Below are positions 44,500-51,694 of a stretch of 54,741 nt of DNA, piece after piece (position 1 is the first letter of the stretch; every line of letters starts with the position of its first letter). The DNA is from Deltaproteobacteria bacterium (lineage in GTDB: Bacteria; Desulfobacterota; BSN033; UBA1163), in the NCBI GenBank assembly GCA_020059605.1, contig JAGVBT010000068.1:1-54741 (forward strand), in the 5' to 3' direction. Both the position numbers and the translations under genes were made by a program. Below the pieces are notes generated by a model. It saw only the letters and a program-made list of their open reading frames with translations, made no database searches and had not been told where the DNA came from.

Positions 44500-45374
44500 C
44501 TCCCCGCCCCCTTTTCCCTGAGGAGGCCTTCCGGCCGATAGATCATTAAAAAAATGAGAAGGCTTCCGAAGATCATCTGCTGAAGGGGAGCAAGGTAACG
44601 GCTCCATTCGGCAGGGAGTCTTAAAAATCTCAATGATTCCTGGAAGAAGATCAAGACCACCGCACCCACCAGGGGCCCCAACTCCGTTCCCTTCCCCCCA
44701 AGAACCACGATGAGGAGAACGAGAATGGTTTCCAAGAGAGTGAAGTCACCGGGGCTGATAAAAGTGGTATAGTGCCCCCATAGGGTTCCCGCCAAACCGG
44801 CGAGGACGGAACCGATGACAAAGGATTTGATTCTGAAATGAAAGATATTCTTTCCGAGAGCAACAGCGGCCACTTCATCTTCCCGAACTGCCTTGAAGGC
44901 TCGACCCAGAGGGCTCCGGATGATGATCCTGAGGACAAGAAAGGTGAGCACGGAAAACCCCAGGGTGAGCAGAAGATATTGGGGAAGCGTGGCAAACCGG
45001 TAGGAGAACAGGACCGGTTTGGGAATTCCGGGCAGACCCATGGGCCCTTTTGTTAACCATACTTCATTCTGAAAAACCATGCGGATGATTTCCCCGAACC
45101 CTAATGTGGCAATGCCGAAGGTATCGCCGCGGAGCCTGAGGCTGGGAATGCTGAGGAGGAAACCCAAGAGACCTGCGGCGAGTAAAGCCGCTACGAGGGC
45201 GAATTCAAAAGGGACCTGGTGAAGCGTCAACAGGGCGGAGACATAGGCCCCGATCCCAAAAAAGGCCACATGGCCGAAATTAAAGAGACCCGTGTAACCC
45301 ATCTCCAGATTGAGGCTCATGGCAAAGATGGTGTAGATGAAGATCATGACCCAGAGATGGAGAAAAAGATCCAT
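44496..45374 (-). CDS. livM: Branched-chain amino acid ABC transporter permease LivM
   Basis: Membrane subunit of the importer, 292 residues from the ATG at 45374, which lies 2 bases after the livH stop. About eight hydrophobic segments and the permease loop GRAFKAVREDEVAAVALG (EAA-type) are visible. The FNFGHVAFFGIGAY segment near the N-terminus is typical of LivM. The longer frame to 45530 is inside livH. Confidence 0.94.
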   Translation of the reverse strand: MDLFLHLWVMIFIYTIFAMSLNLEMGYTGLFNFGHVAFFGIGAYVSALLTLHQVPFEFALVAALLAAGLLGFLLSIPSLRLRGDTFGIATLGFGEIIRMVFQNEVWLTKGPMGLPGIPKPVLFSYRFATLPQYLLLTLGFSVLTFLVLRIIIRSPLGRAFKAVREDEVAAVALGKNIFHFRIKSFVIGSVLAGLAGTLWGHYTTFISPGDFTLLETILVLLIVVLGGKGTELGPLVGAVVLIFFQESLRFLRLPAEWSRYLAPLQQMIFGSLLIFLMIYRPEGLLREKGAGR

Positions 45375-45376
45375 GT

Positions 45377-46240
45377 TTAATCCTGACTGCCATAAAGAAT
45401 AGGGGGCTTTAACAGAAGGAGGAGCACCATGATCCCAAAGGCAATTGCATCTTTGTAACCCGTGGAGATGATCAGGACCCCAAGATTTTCGGCAAAACCA
45501 ATAACGATTCCTCCCAGGAGAGCGCCCCATATGTTCCCGACTCCTCCGAGGAGGATGGCGGCAAAGGCCTTCACCAGGTTAATCATCCCCATCCCTGGCT
45601 GGAGGTTCGTATCAAGAGCTAACAGGATTCCACCAATGCATGCGAGCGATGAGGACATGATCCAGGCAAACCGGATGGTCCTTCTCGTGTTGATTCCCGC
45701 CACCCGGGCCAGTTCAAGATTGTCGGAGACCGCCCTCATCGATTTTCCGATTCTTGACCGATGGAGAAGGAGATACACGACGGCAATACAAACCAGCGTG
45801 GTGAGTATGATCGCTATTTGGTTCGTTGTGATGCTTATATTAAAAATCTTCCACCCTCTCTTAATTTCAAAGCCATAGGTCCGTAGCTCCGCACCCCAGA
45901 AGAGCTGGGCTCCATTCCGGAGAAAAAAAGAGAGACCCAGTGCGGTGATGAGAAGGGTGAGGCGATTGGCCTGGCGCAGGGGCTTAAAGGCAAAACGATC
46001 CATGGACAGTCCGAGCAGGATCGTCAGGCAAAGGGCGGGGATGAGGGCGATGGGGAGGGGGAGACCCAAAGGGCTTTCCATAAAAAGATAGAGGAAATAG
46101 GCTCCCCACATGATCAATTCTCCATGGGCGAAGTTGACAAAGTTCAGAACCCCGTAAATCAACGTCAGCCCCATGGCGAAAAGGGCGTAGATACAGCCGG
46201 CCAATAAACCATTGAAGATGGATTGCAGAAGGAAAGTCAT
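45377..46240 (-). CDS. livH: Branched-chain amino acid ABC transporter permease LivH
   Basis: Partner permease, 287 residues with about eight membrane segments. NFAHGELIMWGAYF is the LivH hallmark, and GKSMRAVSDNLELARVAGIN is the cytoplasmic coupling loop. A hairpin with a T-run ends directly before its ATG, and no free Shine-Dalgarno sequence is visible: the only AGGA is in the hairpin arm, so translation or read-through may be limiting. Confidence 0.94.
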   Translation of the reverse strand: MTFLLQSIFNGLLAGCIYALFAMGLTLIYGVLNFVNFAHGELIMWGAYFLYLFMESPLGLPLPIALIPALCLTILLGLSMDRFAFKPLRQANRLTLLITALGLSFFLRNGAQLFWGAELRTYGFEIKRGWKIFNISITTNQIAIILTTLVCIAVVYLLLHRSRIGKSMRAVSDNLELARVAGINTRRTIRFAWIMSSSLACIGGILLALDTNLQPGMGMINLVKAFAAILLGGVGNIWGALLGGIVIGFAENLGVLIISTGYKDAIAFGIMVLLLLLKPPILYGSQD

Positions 46241-46243
46241 TTT

Positions 46244-46283
46244 AAAAAATTAGGTCCTGAGGAAGATTTACCTCAGAACCTAA
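46244..46283 (-). terminator. Intercistronic hairpin with T-run between livK and livH
   Basis: Arms TTAGGT-x-CTGAGG and CCTCAG-x-ACCTAA (46250-46283) pair with one internal mismatch. On the minus strand they are followed by TTTTTT at 46244-46249, just before the livH ATG. It should stop part of the transcription after livK, giving more binding protein than membrane components, a common design in ABC operons. Confidence 0.75.
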
Positions 46284-46310
46284 ATCCATTCGTATAATTT
46301 TTTTTAAGAT

Positions 46311-47426
46311 CTATTTTTTATAATCGATGATCTGCCCGTCTTTAACTGTCCAGACGCCGTATTCGCTTCCCACCCCCCGGTCCTGGTCAAACGTTTTGTC
46401 GCCCGTCACCCCCCGGTATCCCTTGGCCACCTCAAAAAGGGCTTTCCGGATTCCATCGGAGGTATACCCTCCTTGATCGATGGCCCTGGCGATGAGATGG
46501 ACCATATCGTAATTATATTCTCCAAAGATGGGAATTTTTGCATCCCCGTATTTTTTCATCCAGAGCGATCTGAAGGCCTGGTAATCTTTCGTCTCCTGGG
46601 AGAAGACAGGGTAGGTCCCGATGATTCCCTCCACCGCTTTTCCGGCAAGTTCCACCAGTTTGGGAGCCTTCGCCGCAGAACCGCAAATCCACTGGGTGTT
46701 GATGCCCATTTCATAGGCCTGCTTAAACATGACCGATCCCTCCACGATATACGTGAGATTCACAACCGCTTTTGGGTTCCCTTTGGTCGCCCGGATCAGT
46801 TCGGTCCGGTAATCGGTCTTCTTCTCATCGTAGGGGATTTCATCCGTCACCTTGCCGCCCGCCTTCTTAAAATTTTCAACGAAGACATTCTTCAGGCCCA
46901 GCCCCCAATCGTTATTCACATACATGATGGGAACTTCCATATATTTCAACTGGAGGCAGAGGTCGGAGATCCCCTTTCCCTGCAAGACATCGGAGGGAAA
47001 GACCCTGAAGATGTATTCTCCGGCCTTCGTCAGAGCAGGGGCTGCGCCCTGCGCCGAGAGCATGACCACCTTGCTTTCCTGGGCCACCGGCGCCGCCGCC
47101 ATGAAATTGGAACTTGCCGCAGGGCCAATGATCACAGGAACCTTATCCACGGTGATCAACTTCCGGACAGCGGTCACACAATCCTTGGGTGTGCTCTTAT
47201 TGTCCTCGTAGAGGATTTCGATTTTCTTCCCCTTGGCCCCGCCCTTGCCGTTGATTTCTTCCGTTGCCAGATCGATGGCCTTCTTGAATCCTTCGCCATA
47301 AACCGCAATACTGCCGGATAGGGCAATCGCTGCCCCGATTTTGTAGGTGTCCTGCGCCTTCGCCACAGGCGCTAAAATAAGCGAAACTCCTAACAGGGTA
47401 AAAAGAACGTAAAAGATTTTTTTCAT
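46311..47426 (-). CDS. livK: Branched-chain amino acid ABC transporter substrate-binding protein
   Basis: Periplasmic binding protein, 371 residues, with a signal peptide (1-24, cleavage near VAKA-QDTY). The mature part opens YKIGAAIALSGSIAVYGEGF, the Leu/Ile/Val-binding family opening, and has IIGPAASSNFMAAAPVAQE in the ligand cleft. It heads livKHMGF. GGAGGAGG precedes the ATG, and a TTGACA promoter lies about 60 bp upstream. The ligand may be branched-chain amino acids or other compounds such as aromatic acids or urea, as family members vary. Confidence 0.93.
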   Translation of the reverse strand: MKKIFYVLFTLLGVSLILAPVAKAQDTYKIGAAIALSGSIAVYGEGFKKAIDLATEEINGKGGAKGKKIEILYEDNKSTPKDCVTAVRKLITVDKVPVIIGPAASSNFMAAAPVAQESKVVMLSAQGAAPALTKAGEYIFRVFPSDVLQGKGISDLCLQLKYMEVPIMYVNNDWGLGLKNVFVENFKKAGGKVTDEIPYDEKKTDYRTELIRATKGNPKAVVNLTYIVEGSVMFKQAYEMGINTQWICGSAAKAPKLVELAGKAVEGIIGTYPVFSQETKDYQAFRSLWMKKYGDAKIPIFGEYNYDMVHLIARAIDQGGYTSDGIRKALFEVAKGYRGVTGDKTFDQDRGVGSEYGVWTVKDGQIIDYKK

Positions 47427-47456
47427 GACCGGCCTCCTCCATCATGGGTTACGGTA

Positions 47457-47485
47457 TTTTTATAAGATGCAGGGCTGAGTGTCAA
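47457..47485 (-). promoter_or_regulatory. livK promoter
   Basis: On the minus strand a perfect TTGACA (47480-47485) is followed by TAAAAA after 17 bp (47457-47462) or TATAAA after 15 bp (47459-47464). It is arranged back to back with the ggt promoter; the two -35 boxes are only about 20 bp apart. Confidence 0.7.
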
Positions 47486-47504
47486 TAGGAAATCTGATTT
47501 ACTT

Positions 47505-47533
47505 TTGACCGAGAAGGGTTTTTCGATTATGAT
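47505..47533 (+). promoter_or_regulatory. ggt promoter
   Basis: TTGACC (47505-47510), a 17-bp spacer and TATGAT (47528-47533) make a near-consensus sigma-70 promoter with a start at about 47540. This rules out the upstream TTG and ATG codons at 47505-47534 as translation starts, since they lie in the promoter itself. Confidence 0.75.
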
Positions 47534-47561
47534 GACTAATCATGAGAAAGGAGAACTGAAG

Positions 47562-49187
47562 TTGCGCTTCACTTATACACAGAAAAGAGAATGGAAAAGT
47601 TCGACAGGGCGTTCTGTGGCGATGGGAACCCGGGGGATGGTTGCGGCCAGTCAACCTCTGGCGACCCTTTCGGGATATAAGATCCTGGCAAAGGGTGGCA
47701 ACGCCATCGATGCGGCCGTGGCGATGGTCAGCACCTTGAACGTAGTAGAACCTTATAATGTGGGATTGGGCGGTGATGCTTTTGCCCTGGTCTATCTGGC
47801 GAAAGAGAAAAGGCTGATCGGAATGAATGGGAGCGGCCGGGCTCCTTATCAGGCAACGATTCAGAAATATAGGGAAAGAGGATTAAGCGAAATTCCGGAG
47901 CGGGGGATATTGGCAGTGACCGTTCCCGGCGCACTTCATGGCTGGGCGCAGGCCCTGGAACGGTTTGGGACCTTAAAACTTGGCGATGTTTTCAGGGACG
48001 CCATCCATTATGGCGAGCACGGATTTCCAGTGACCGAGGTCATTGCCGGAGAGTGGAAAGAGGCAGAGACCCTTCTCCGTTCCTCAGAAGAATCATCAAA
48101 AGTCTATCTCATCAATGGAAGGTCTCCCAGTCCGGGGCAGGTTTTTTTTAACAAAGACCTCGCACAGACCTACCGGAGGATTGCAAGGGAGGGCATCGGC
48201 GCTTTTTATGAAGGTGAGATCGGTGATGCGATCGTCCACACATCCGACCGGCTTCAGGGATTCCTTTCCCGTCTGGATTTTAAGGACCATACCACCACGT
48301 GGGTGGAGCCCATCTCCACAAACTACCGGGGATATACGATCTATGAACTCTCCCCCAACGGCCAGGGATTGACCGCGCTTGAGATGCTCAACGTTCTTGA
48401 AGGATATGATGTGAAATCCCTTTCGCCCAATAGCCCGGATTATCTTCATCTTCTGATTGAAGCCAAAAAAGCGGCCTTTGAAGACCGGGACAGGTTTATC
48501 ACGGACCCCGATTTTGAAGAGATTCCGATTGAAGAGCTGCTCTCCAGGGATTACGCACAGAAAATCAGGGAAAGAATAAAAATTGATAAAGCTTCTATTC
48601 CTGCCTCGTTAACCCCATATGAAGGAAGTTCCGAAACGGTTTACGTGACCGCAGTGGATAAGGACAAAAACGCCGTCTCCTTCATCAGCAGCCTGTTTAT
48701 GGCCTTTGGATCGGGCATTGTTGTGGACGGGACGGGTATTGCCTTGCAGAACCGGGGGAGATCCTTCTCGCTTGATCCGAAGCATCGAAACAGGATCGAG
48801 CCGCACAAGCGGCCCATGCATACCATCATCCCGGGGATGGTTTTCAAGGACGGGGAGTTTTTGATGAGCTTCGGGGTGATGGGCGGCGACATGCAGCCGC
48901 AGGGCCATGTCCAGTTCCTGGTGAATCTGATCGACTTCGGGATGAACTTGCAGGAAGCCATGGATACGCCGAGGATCAGGCATTTGAAGGGGATGGAGGT
49001 CTATCTTGAAGACGGCATTTCAGACGACGCTGCAGCCGCCCTCTCAGGGAGAGGGCATCTGGTCATCAGGGGGCCGGCGCCGGTCAACCAGGTTGGAGGA
49101 GGCCAGGCCATCTATTTAGACCGTGAGAATCATGTGCTCCTGGGTGCCTCCGACCGCCGCAAAGACGGCTGCGCGATTGGTTATTAA
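47562..49187 (+). CDS. ggt: Gamma-glutamyltransferase family protein
   Basis: An Ntn-hydrolase that cleaves or transfers gamma-glutamyl groups (for example from glutathione), 541 residues. It has the GNAIDAAVAMVSTLNVVEPYN and GLGGDAFALVY segments of the large subunit. The self-processing threonine is Thr359 in the segment ETVYVTAVDKDKNAVS, which would become the N-terminus of the small subunit. The TTG start at 47562 follows AAAGGAG by 8 bases and is the first usable start after the promoter. No signal peptide is visible, so it is probably cytoplasmic, unlike E. coli GGT. Some relatives are acylases with other substrates. Confidence 0.88.
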   Translation: MRFTYTQKREWKSSTGRSVAMGTRGMVAASQPLATLSGYKILAKGGNAIDAAVAMVSTLNVVEPYNVGLGGDAFALVYLAKEKRLIGMNGSGRAPYQATIQKYRERGLSEIPERGILAVTVPGALHGWAQALERFGTLKLGDVFRDAIHYGEHGFPVTEVIAGEWKEAETLLRSSEESSKVYLINGRSPSPGQVFFNKDLAQTYRRIAREGIGAFYEGEIGDAIVHTSDRLQGFLSRLDFKDHTTTWVEPISTNYRGYTIYELSPNGQGLTALEMLNVLEGYDVKSLSPNSPDYLHLLIEAKKAAFEDRDRFITDPDFEEIPIEELLSRDYAQKIRERIKIDKASIPASLTPYEGSSETVYVTAVDKDKNAVSFISSLFMAFGSGIVVDGTGIALQNRGRSFSLDPKHRNRIEPHKRPMHTIIPGMVFKDGEFLMSFGVMGGDMQPQGHVQFLVNLIDFGMNLQEAMDTPRIRHLKGMEVYLEDGISDDAAAALSGRGHLVIRGPAPVNQVGGGQAIYLDRENHVLLGASDRRKDGCAIGY

Positions 49188-49372
49188 TTAGTGTCTGTTT
49201 ATAAATGCGCTTTGCCCGTCATGCCGGACTTGAGGAGCCTGCCCCGTGCTTGATACGGGGGCATCCAGAAGGTTTTGAAATTACTGGATTCCGGTCGTTG
49301 CGACTCGAAGCCGAGCCTTCGACGGAATGACGACCTTTTGGAAAACCTTTAGTTTATGGACAGACTCTAATT
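49186..49372. repeat. 187-bp MITE-like element with inverted ends
   Basis: The ends are inverted copies: AATTAGTGTCTGTTTATAAA (49186-49205) and TTTATGGACAGACTCTAATT (49353-49372), with three mismatches. Inside is a smaller palindromic block of the GTCAT-CC...GG-ATGAC type with ATCCAG and CTGGAT, like the element at 15313-15430. It begins at the ggt stop codon. No coding capacity. Confidence 0.72.
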
Positions 49373-49432
49373 AATGAAGTTATATTGGGGCTTGATTATT
49401 GGCCTTAACTCTCCTTCGTTTGGACCTTTCCT

Positions 49433-49752
49433 CTATGGCGCTTTGGTTTTGTATTTTTCGTAGAGCTGCCGGTTGTTGATCTCCTGCATCTGTTCATTGT
49501 ATTTGGAATTCTTGCCGGTGTAGTTAAAATAATTGTAAGGCTGCCCCTCGTAGTATTCTCCTGTAGCGGTGTTCTTTGTTCCCCACCGGTCTGAGTGATA
49601 GATGGCACCACCCTCCATCGACGAGACCCAATCCGAGTTTCCCCGGATGTAATTGGACCTCTGGTAATCAATATAATCCATGCTTCTCTGGCGTTCGTCA
49701 TAGGCCGCCTGCATCATTTGTCGGATCTCCTGGGCGTTTCGGGCTATTAGGC
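49433..49752 (-). pseudogene. Truncated copy of the C-terminus of the secreted protein at 51692-53164
   Basis: The frame matches the last 105 residues of the intact gene at 51692-53164 with 9 amino-acid differences (LIARNxQEIRQMMQAAYDER ... NEQM-EINNR). Homology stops abruptly at about 49752, where the DNA switches to an unrelated beta-solenoid fragment on the other strand. The signal peptide and the first 385 residues are absent. It is the proximal arm of a direct repeat (49443-49752 and 51702-52011, constant offset of 2259). Confidence 0.85.
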
Positions 49753-49975
49753 GGGCAGTGGTTCCGGAGGGACGGTGAACATCTCTGTCCACACCCTCTC
49801 AGGGACGGGCACGATCACGGCCAACGGCGGAGGCTTTGAGGTGGGAGGCGGCGGCGGAAGGATTGCCATTCGGTACGGTTCGCTGACTCTGGACCAGGCT
49901 AATATCAAAGCCCTCGGAGGACAGGGAAATCACGCAATCGGCGCTAAAGGAACGGTTTATCTTGAACTAAAATAG
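49751..49975 (+). pseudogene. C-terminal fragment of a repetitive beta-solenoid surface protein
   Basis: The open frame begins right after a stop at 49748-49750 and reads GSGSGGTVNISVHTLSGTGTI then ANGGGFEVGGGGGRIAI. This pattern of Gly/Ser/Thr/Asn turns and short beta strands is typical of the last coils of large secreted or outer-membrane repeat proteins. It has no start codon with a ribosome binding site and no export signal. Its 5' boundary coincides with the repeat junction, so it is a leftover piece joined by rearrangement. Confidence 0.65.
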
Positions 49976-50116
49976 AGATGGTTCGTCAAGGGACAGGAAA
50001 CTTTTGATTTACCATTCATGAATCCTATGCAACAAAAGTTACCGAAATGTTACTTCCTGATGTTTTGAGGTAATGGAATCCCAGGTGAGGCCAAGGTCTC
50101 AATCAAAAAATCATTG

Positions 50117-50146
50117 CAATAAGTTGCCATTTGTGGTATCTTATTG
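50117..50146 (+). promoter_or_regulatory. abiE promoter with overlapping palindromic operator
   Basis: TTGCAA (50114-50119), 17 bp, TATCTT (50137-50142) form a promoter whose start falls on or next to the ATG at 50149. A 30-bp imperfect palindrome covers the spacer and -10: outer arms CAATAAG (50117-50123) and CTTATTG (50140-50146), inner arms CCA (50127-50129) and TGG (50134-50136). AbiEi antitoxins are known to repress their own promoter by binding inverted repeats, so this is the likely operator. An 8-bp inverted repeat AACTTTTG/CAAAAGTT (49999-50006, 50033-50040) lies further upstream. Confidence 0.7.
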
Positions 50147-50148
50147 TT

Positions 50149-50790
50149 ATGGAATTTAATGATCTGGTCCGAATTGTCGGCGATGAGCCTGTATTTGAAA
50201 CCGGCTTCCTTCTTACGGGCAAAGTAGATCCGGCCGACGTACGCCGTCAGTTGTCCCGCTGGACAAAGGCAGGGCGACTCTTTCAGTTTCGGCGCGGCCT
50301 GTACGCACTTGCCCCCCCCTTTCAAAAAGCCAAACCACACCCATTCCTCATTGCTAATCGCATGGTCAGAGGTTCCTATGTCAGTTGCCAATCCGCCTTA
50401 GCTTTTTATGGACATATTCCTGAATATGTCCCCGTTTTCGTGAGCGTTACCCCTGCACGCCCTGCCTGTTGGGAGACACCAGTGGGCACGTTTGAATTTC
50501 ATCATATCAAAAAAGAAATGTTTCGAGGGTACCAGATGGTGGACCTCGGCGGAGGCCAGAGAGCCTTTGTGGCCTTGCCAGAGAAAGCACTTTTAGATCT
50601 GATCTATCTCCATCCTGCTGCGGATTCACCCGGCTATATTCGGGAACTTCGACTGCAAGACCTTGAACATCTCAATGTAAATGAACTTCATAAAATAGCA
50701 GATTTCACACACAGCCCTAAATTGAAGAGGGCGGCAAAGGTTATTATTGAATTGACGCATATTGAGGCGAAGGAGTATGAGAAGGTATGA
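50149..50790 (+). CDS. abiEi: Type IV toxin-antitoxin AbiEi-family antitoxin and repressor
   Basis: A 213-residue protein with an N-terminal winged helix (about 1-55: FETGFLLTGKVDPADVRRQLSRW ... RRGLYAL) and the AbiEi C-terminal antitoxin domain (SYVSCQSALAFYGHIPEY ... ALPEKALLDLIYLHP). It should both neutralise AbiEii and repress the operon. The start at 50149 fits the family; the frame can be extended to 50131 but that lies in the operator. No Shine-Dalgarno sequence is visible, and the predicted transcript starts at the ATG, so it may be leaderless. It overlaps abiEii by 4 bases. Confidence 0.88.
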   Translation: MEFNDLVRIVGDEPVFETGFLLTGKVDPADVRRQLSRWTKAGRLFQFRRGLYALAPPFQKAKPHPFLIANRMVRGSYVSCQSALAFYGHIPEYVPVFVSVTPARPACWETPVGTFEFHHIKKEMFRGYQMVDLGGGQRAFVALPEKALLDLIYLHPAADSPGYIRELRLQDLEHLNVNELHKIADFTHSPKLKRAAKVIIELTHIEAKEYEKV

Positions 50791-51593
50791 AGGATTATCT
50801 CGCCGAACTCATCCGAACCTATCCCACCCCCATTCATGCGCGAAATGGCCTCCGAGAGTATCTTCAGGCCAGGATTCTGGGCGGACTTCAGCGGGCAGGG
50901 GCGATGATTCCGCTCGCTTTTCATGGCGGCACCGCTCTTCGATTTCTCTATGGCACCGTGCGTTATTCGGAAAACCTGGATTTTGCCCTGGAGAGAAATA
51001 AAGACCTTTATGATTTCCGCGCCTACCTGAAAACCATAAAAAAAGAGTTCGAGAGAGAAGGCTACACATTGGAATTAAAGGTGAACGATAAACGGACCCT
51101 ACACAGCGCCTTCATTCGTTTTTCAGGTCTGCTTTTCGAATTAGGGCTCTCATCTCACCGGAACGAAGTGCTGACGGTCAAGATTGAAATAGATACCAAT
51201 CCACCGGCTGGTGCAGGTCTTGCCACAAGCGTCGTTCGCCGTCACCTTACCTTACAACTTCAGCATCACGATCGTGCTTCACTTTTAGCCGGAAAGCTCC
51301 ATGCCCTCTTGCAACGCTCTTATATCAAGGGCCGGGACCTCTATGACTTGCTCTGGTATCTCAGCGATGCCACCTGGCCTCCGCCCAATCTGACTTTGCT
51401 TAACAATGCATTGCGGCAAACAGGATGGTCAGGGAAACCGCTAAGAGAAGGCAATTGGCGCGCGGTCTTACGGAAACGACTCCAGGCAATCTCATGGGAA
51501 CGCGTGATTGATGACGTGCGTCCGTTTTTAGAGCAGGGCGCTGATTCAGGTATGATCGTGCGAGAAAACATCATGTCCCTACTTCGTGATTAA
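50787..51593 (+). CDS. abiEii: AbiEii/AbiGii-family nucleotidyltransferase toxin
   Basis: A 268-residue DUF1814-type nucleotidyltransferase, the toxin of the AbiE abortive-infection/toxin-antitoxin system. The catalytic region has FHGGTALRFLYG and RYSENLDFAL (the GG-T...SExLDF pattern), with a supporting EIDTNPPAG strand and the late LLAGKLHALLQRSYIKGRDLYDLLWYL. Such toxins are nucleotidyltransferases, some shown to modify tRNA. It is translated in an ATGA overlap with the antitoxin and followed by an intrinsic terminator. The module lies between direct repeats. Confidence 0.9.
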   Translation: MKDYLAELIRTYPTPIHARNGLREYLQARILGGLQRAGAMIPLAFHGGTALRFLYGTVRYSENLDFALERNKDLYDFRAYLKTIKKEFEREGYTLELKVNDKRTLHSAFIRFSGLLFELGLSSHRNEVLTVKIEIDTNPPAGAGLATSVVRRHLTLQLQHHDRASLLAGKLHALLQRSYIKGRDLYDLLWYLSDATWPPPNLTLLNNALRQTGWSGKPLREGNWRAVLRKRLQAISWERVIDDVRPFLEQGADSGMIVRENIMSLLRD

Positions 51594-51661
51594 CTACGTG
51601 AAAGTATTCAGGTCTTGAAATGAGACAATCATTTCCAGCGGGGATGCGGCTGGGAACGGAT

Positions 51662-51694
51662 GACGGCCTATCATCCCCGCCGTCTTTTTCTTTA
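51662..51694 (+). terminator. Intrinsic terminator of the abiE operon
   Basis: GACGGC (51662-51667) pairs with GCCGTC (51679-51684) across an 11-nt loop and is followed by TTTTTCTTT. It lies 69 bases after the abiEii stop and is directly upstream of the end of the convergent secreted-protein gene. Confidence 0.75.
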
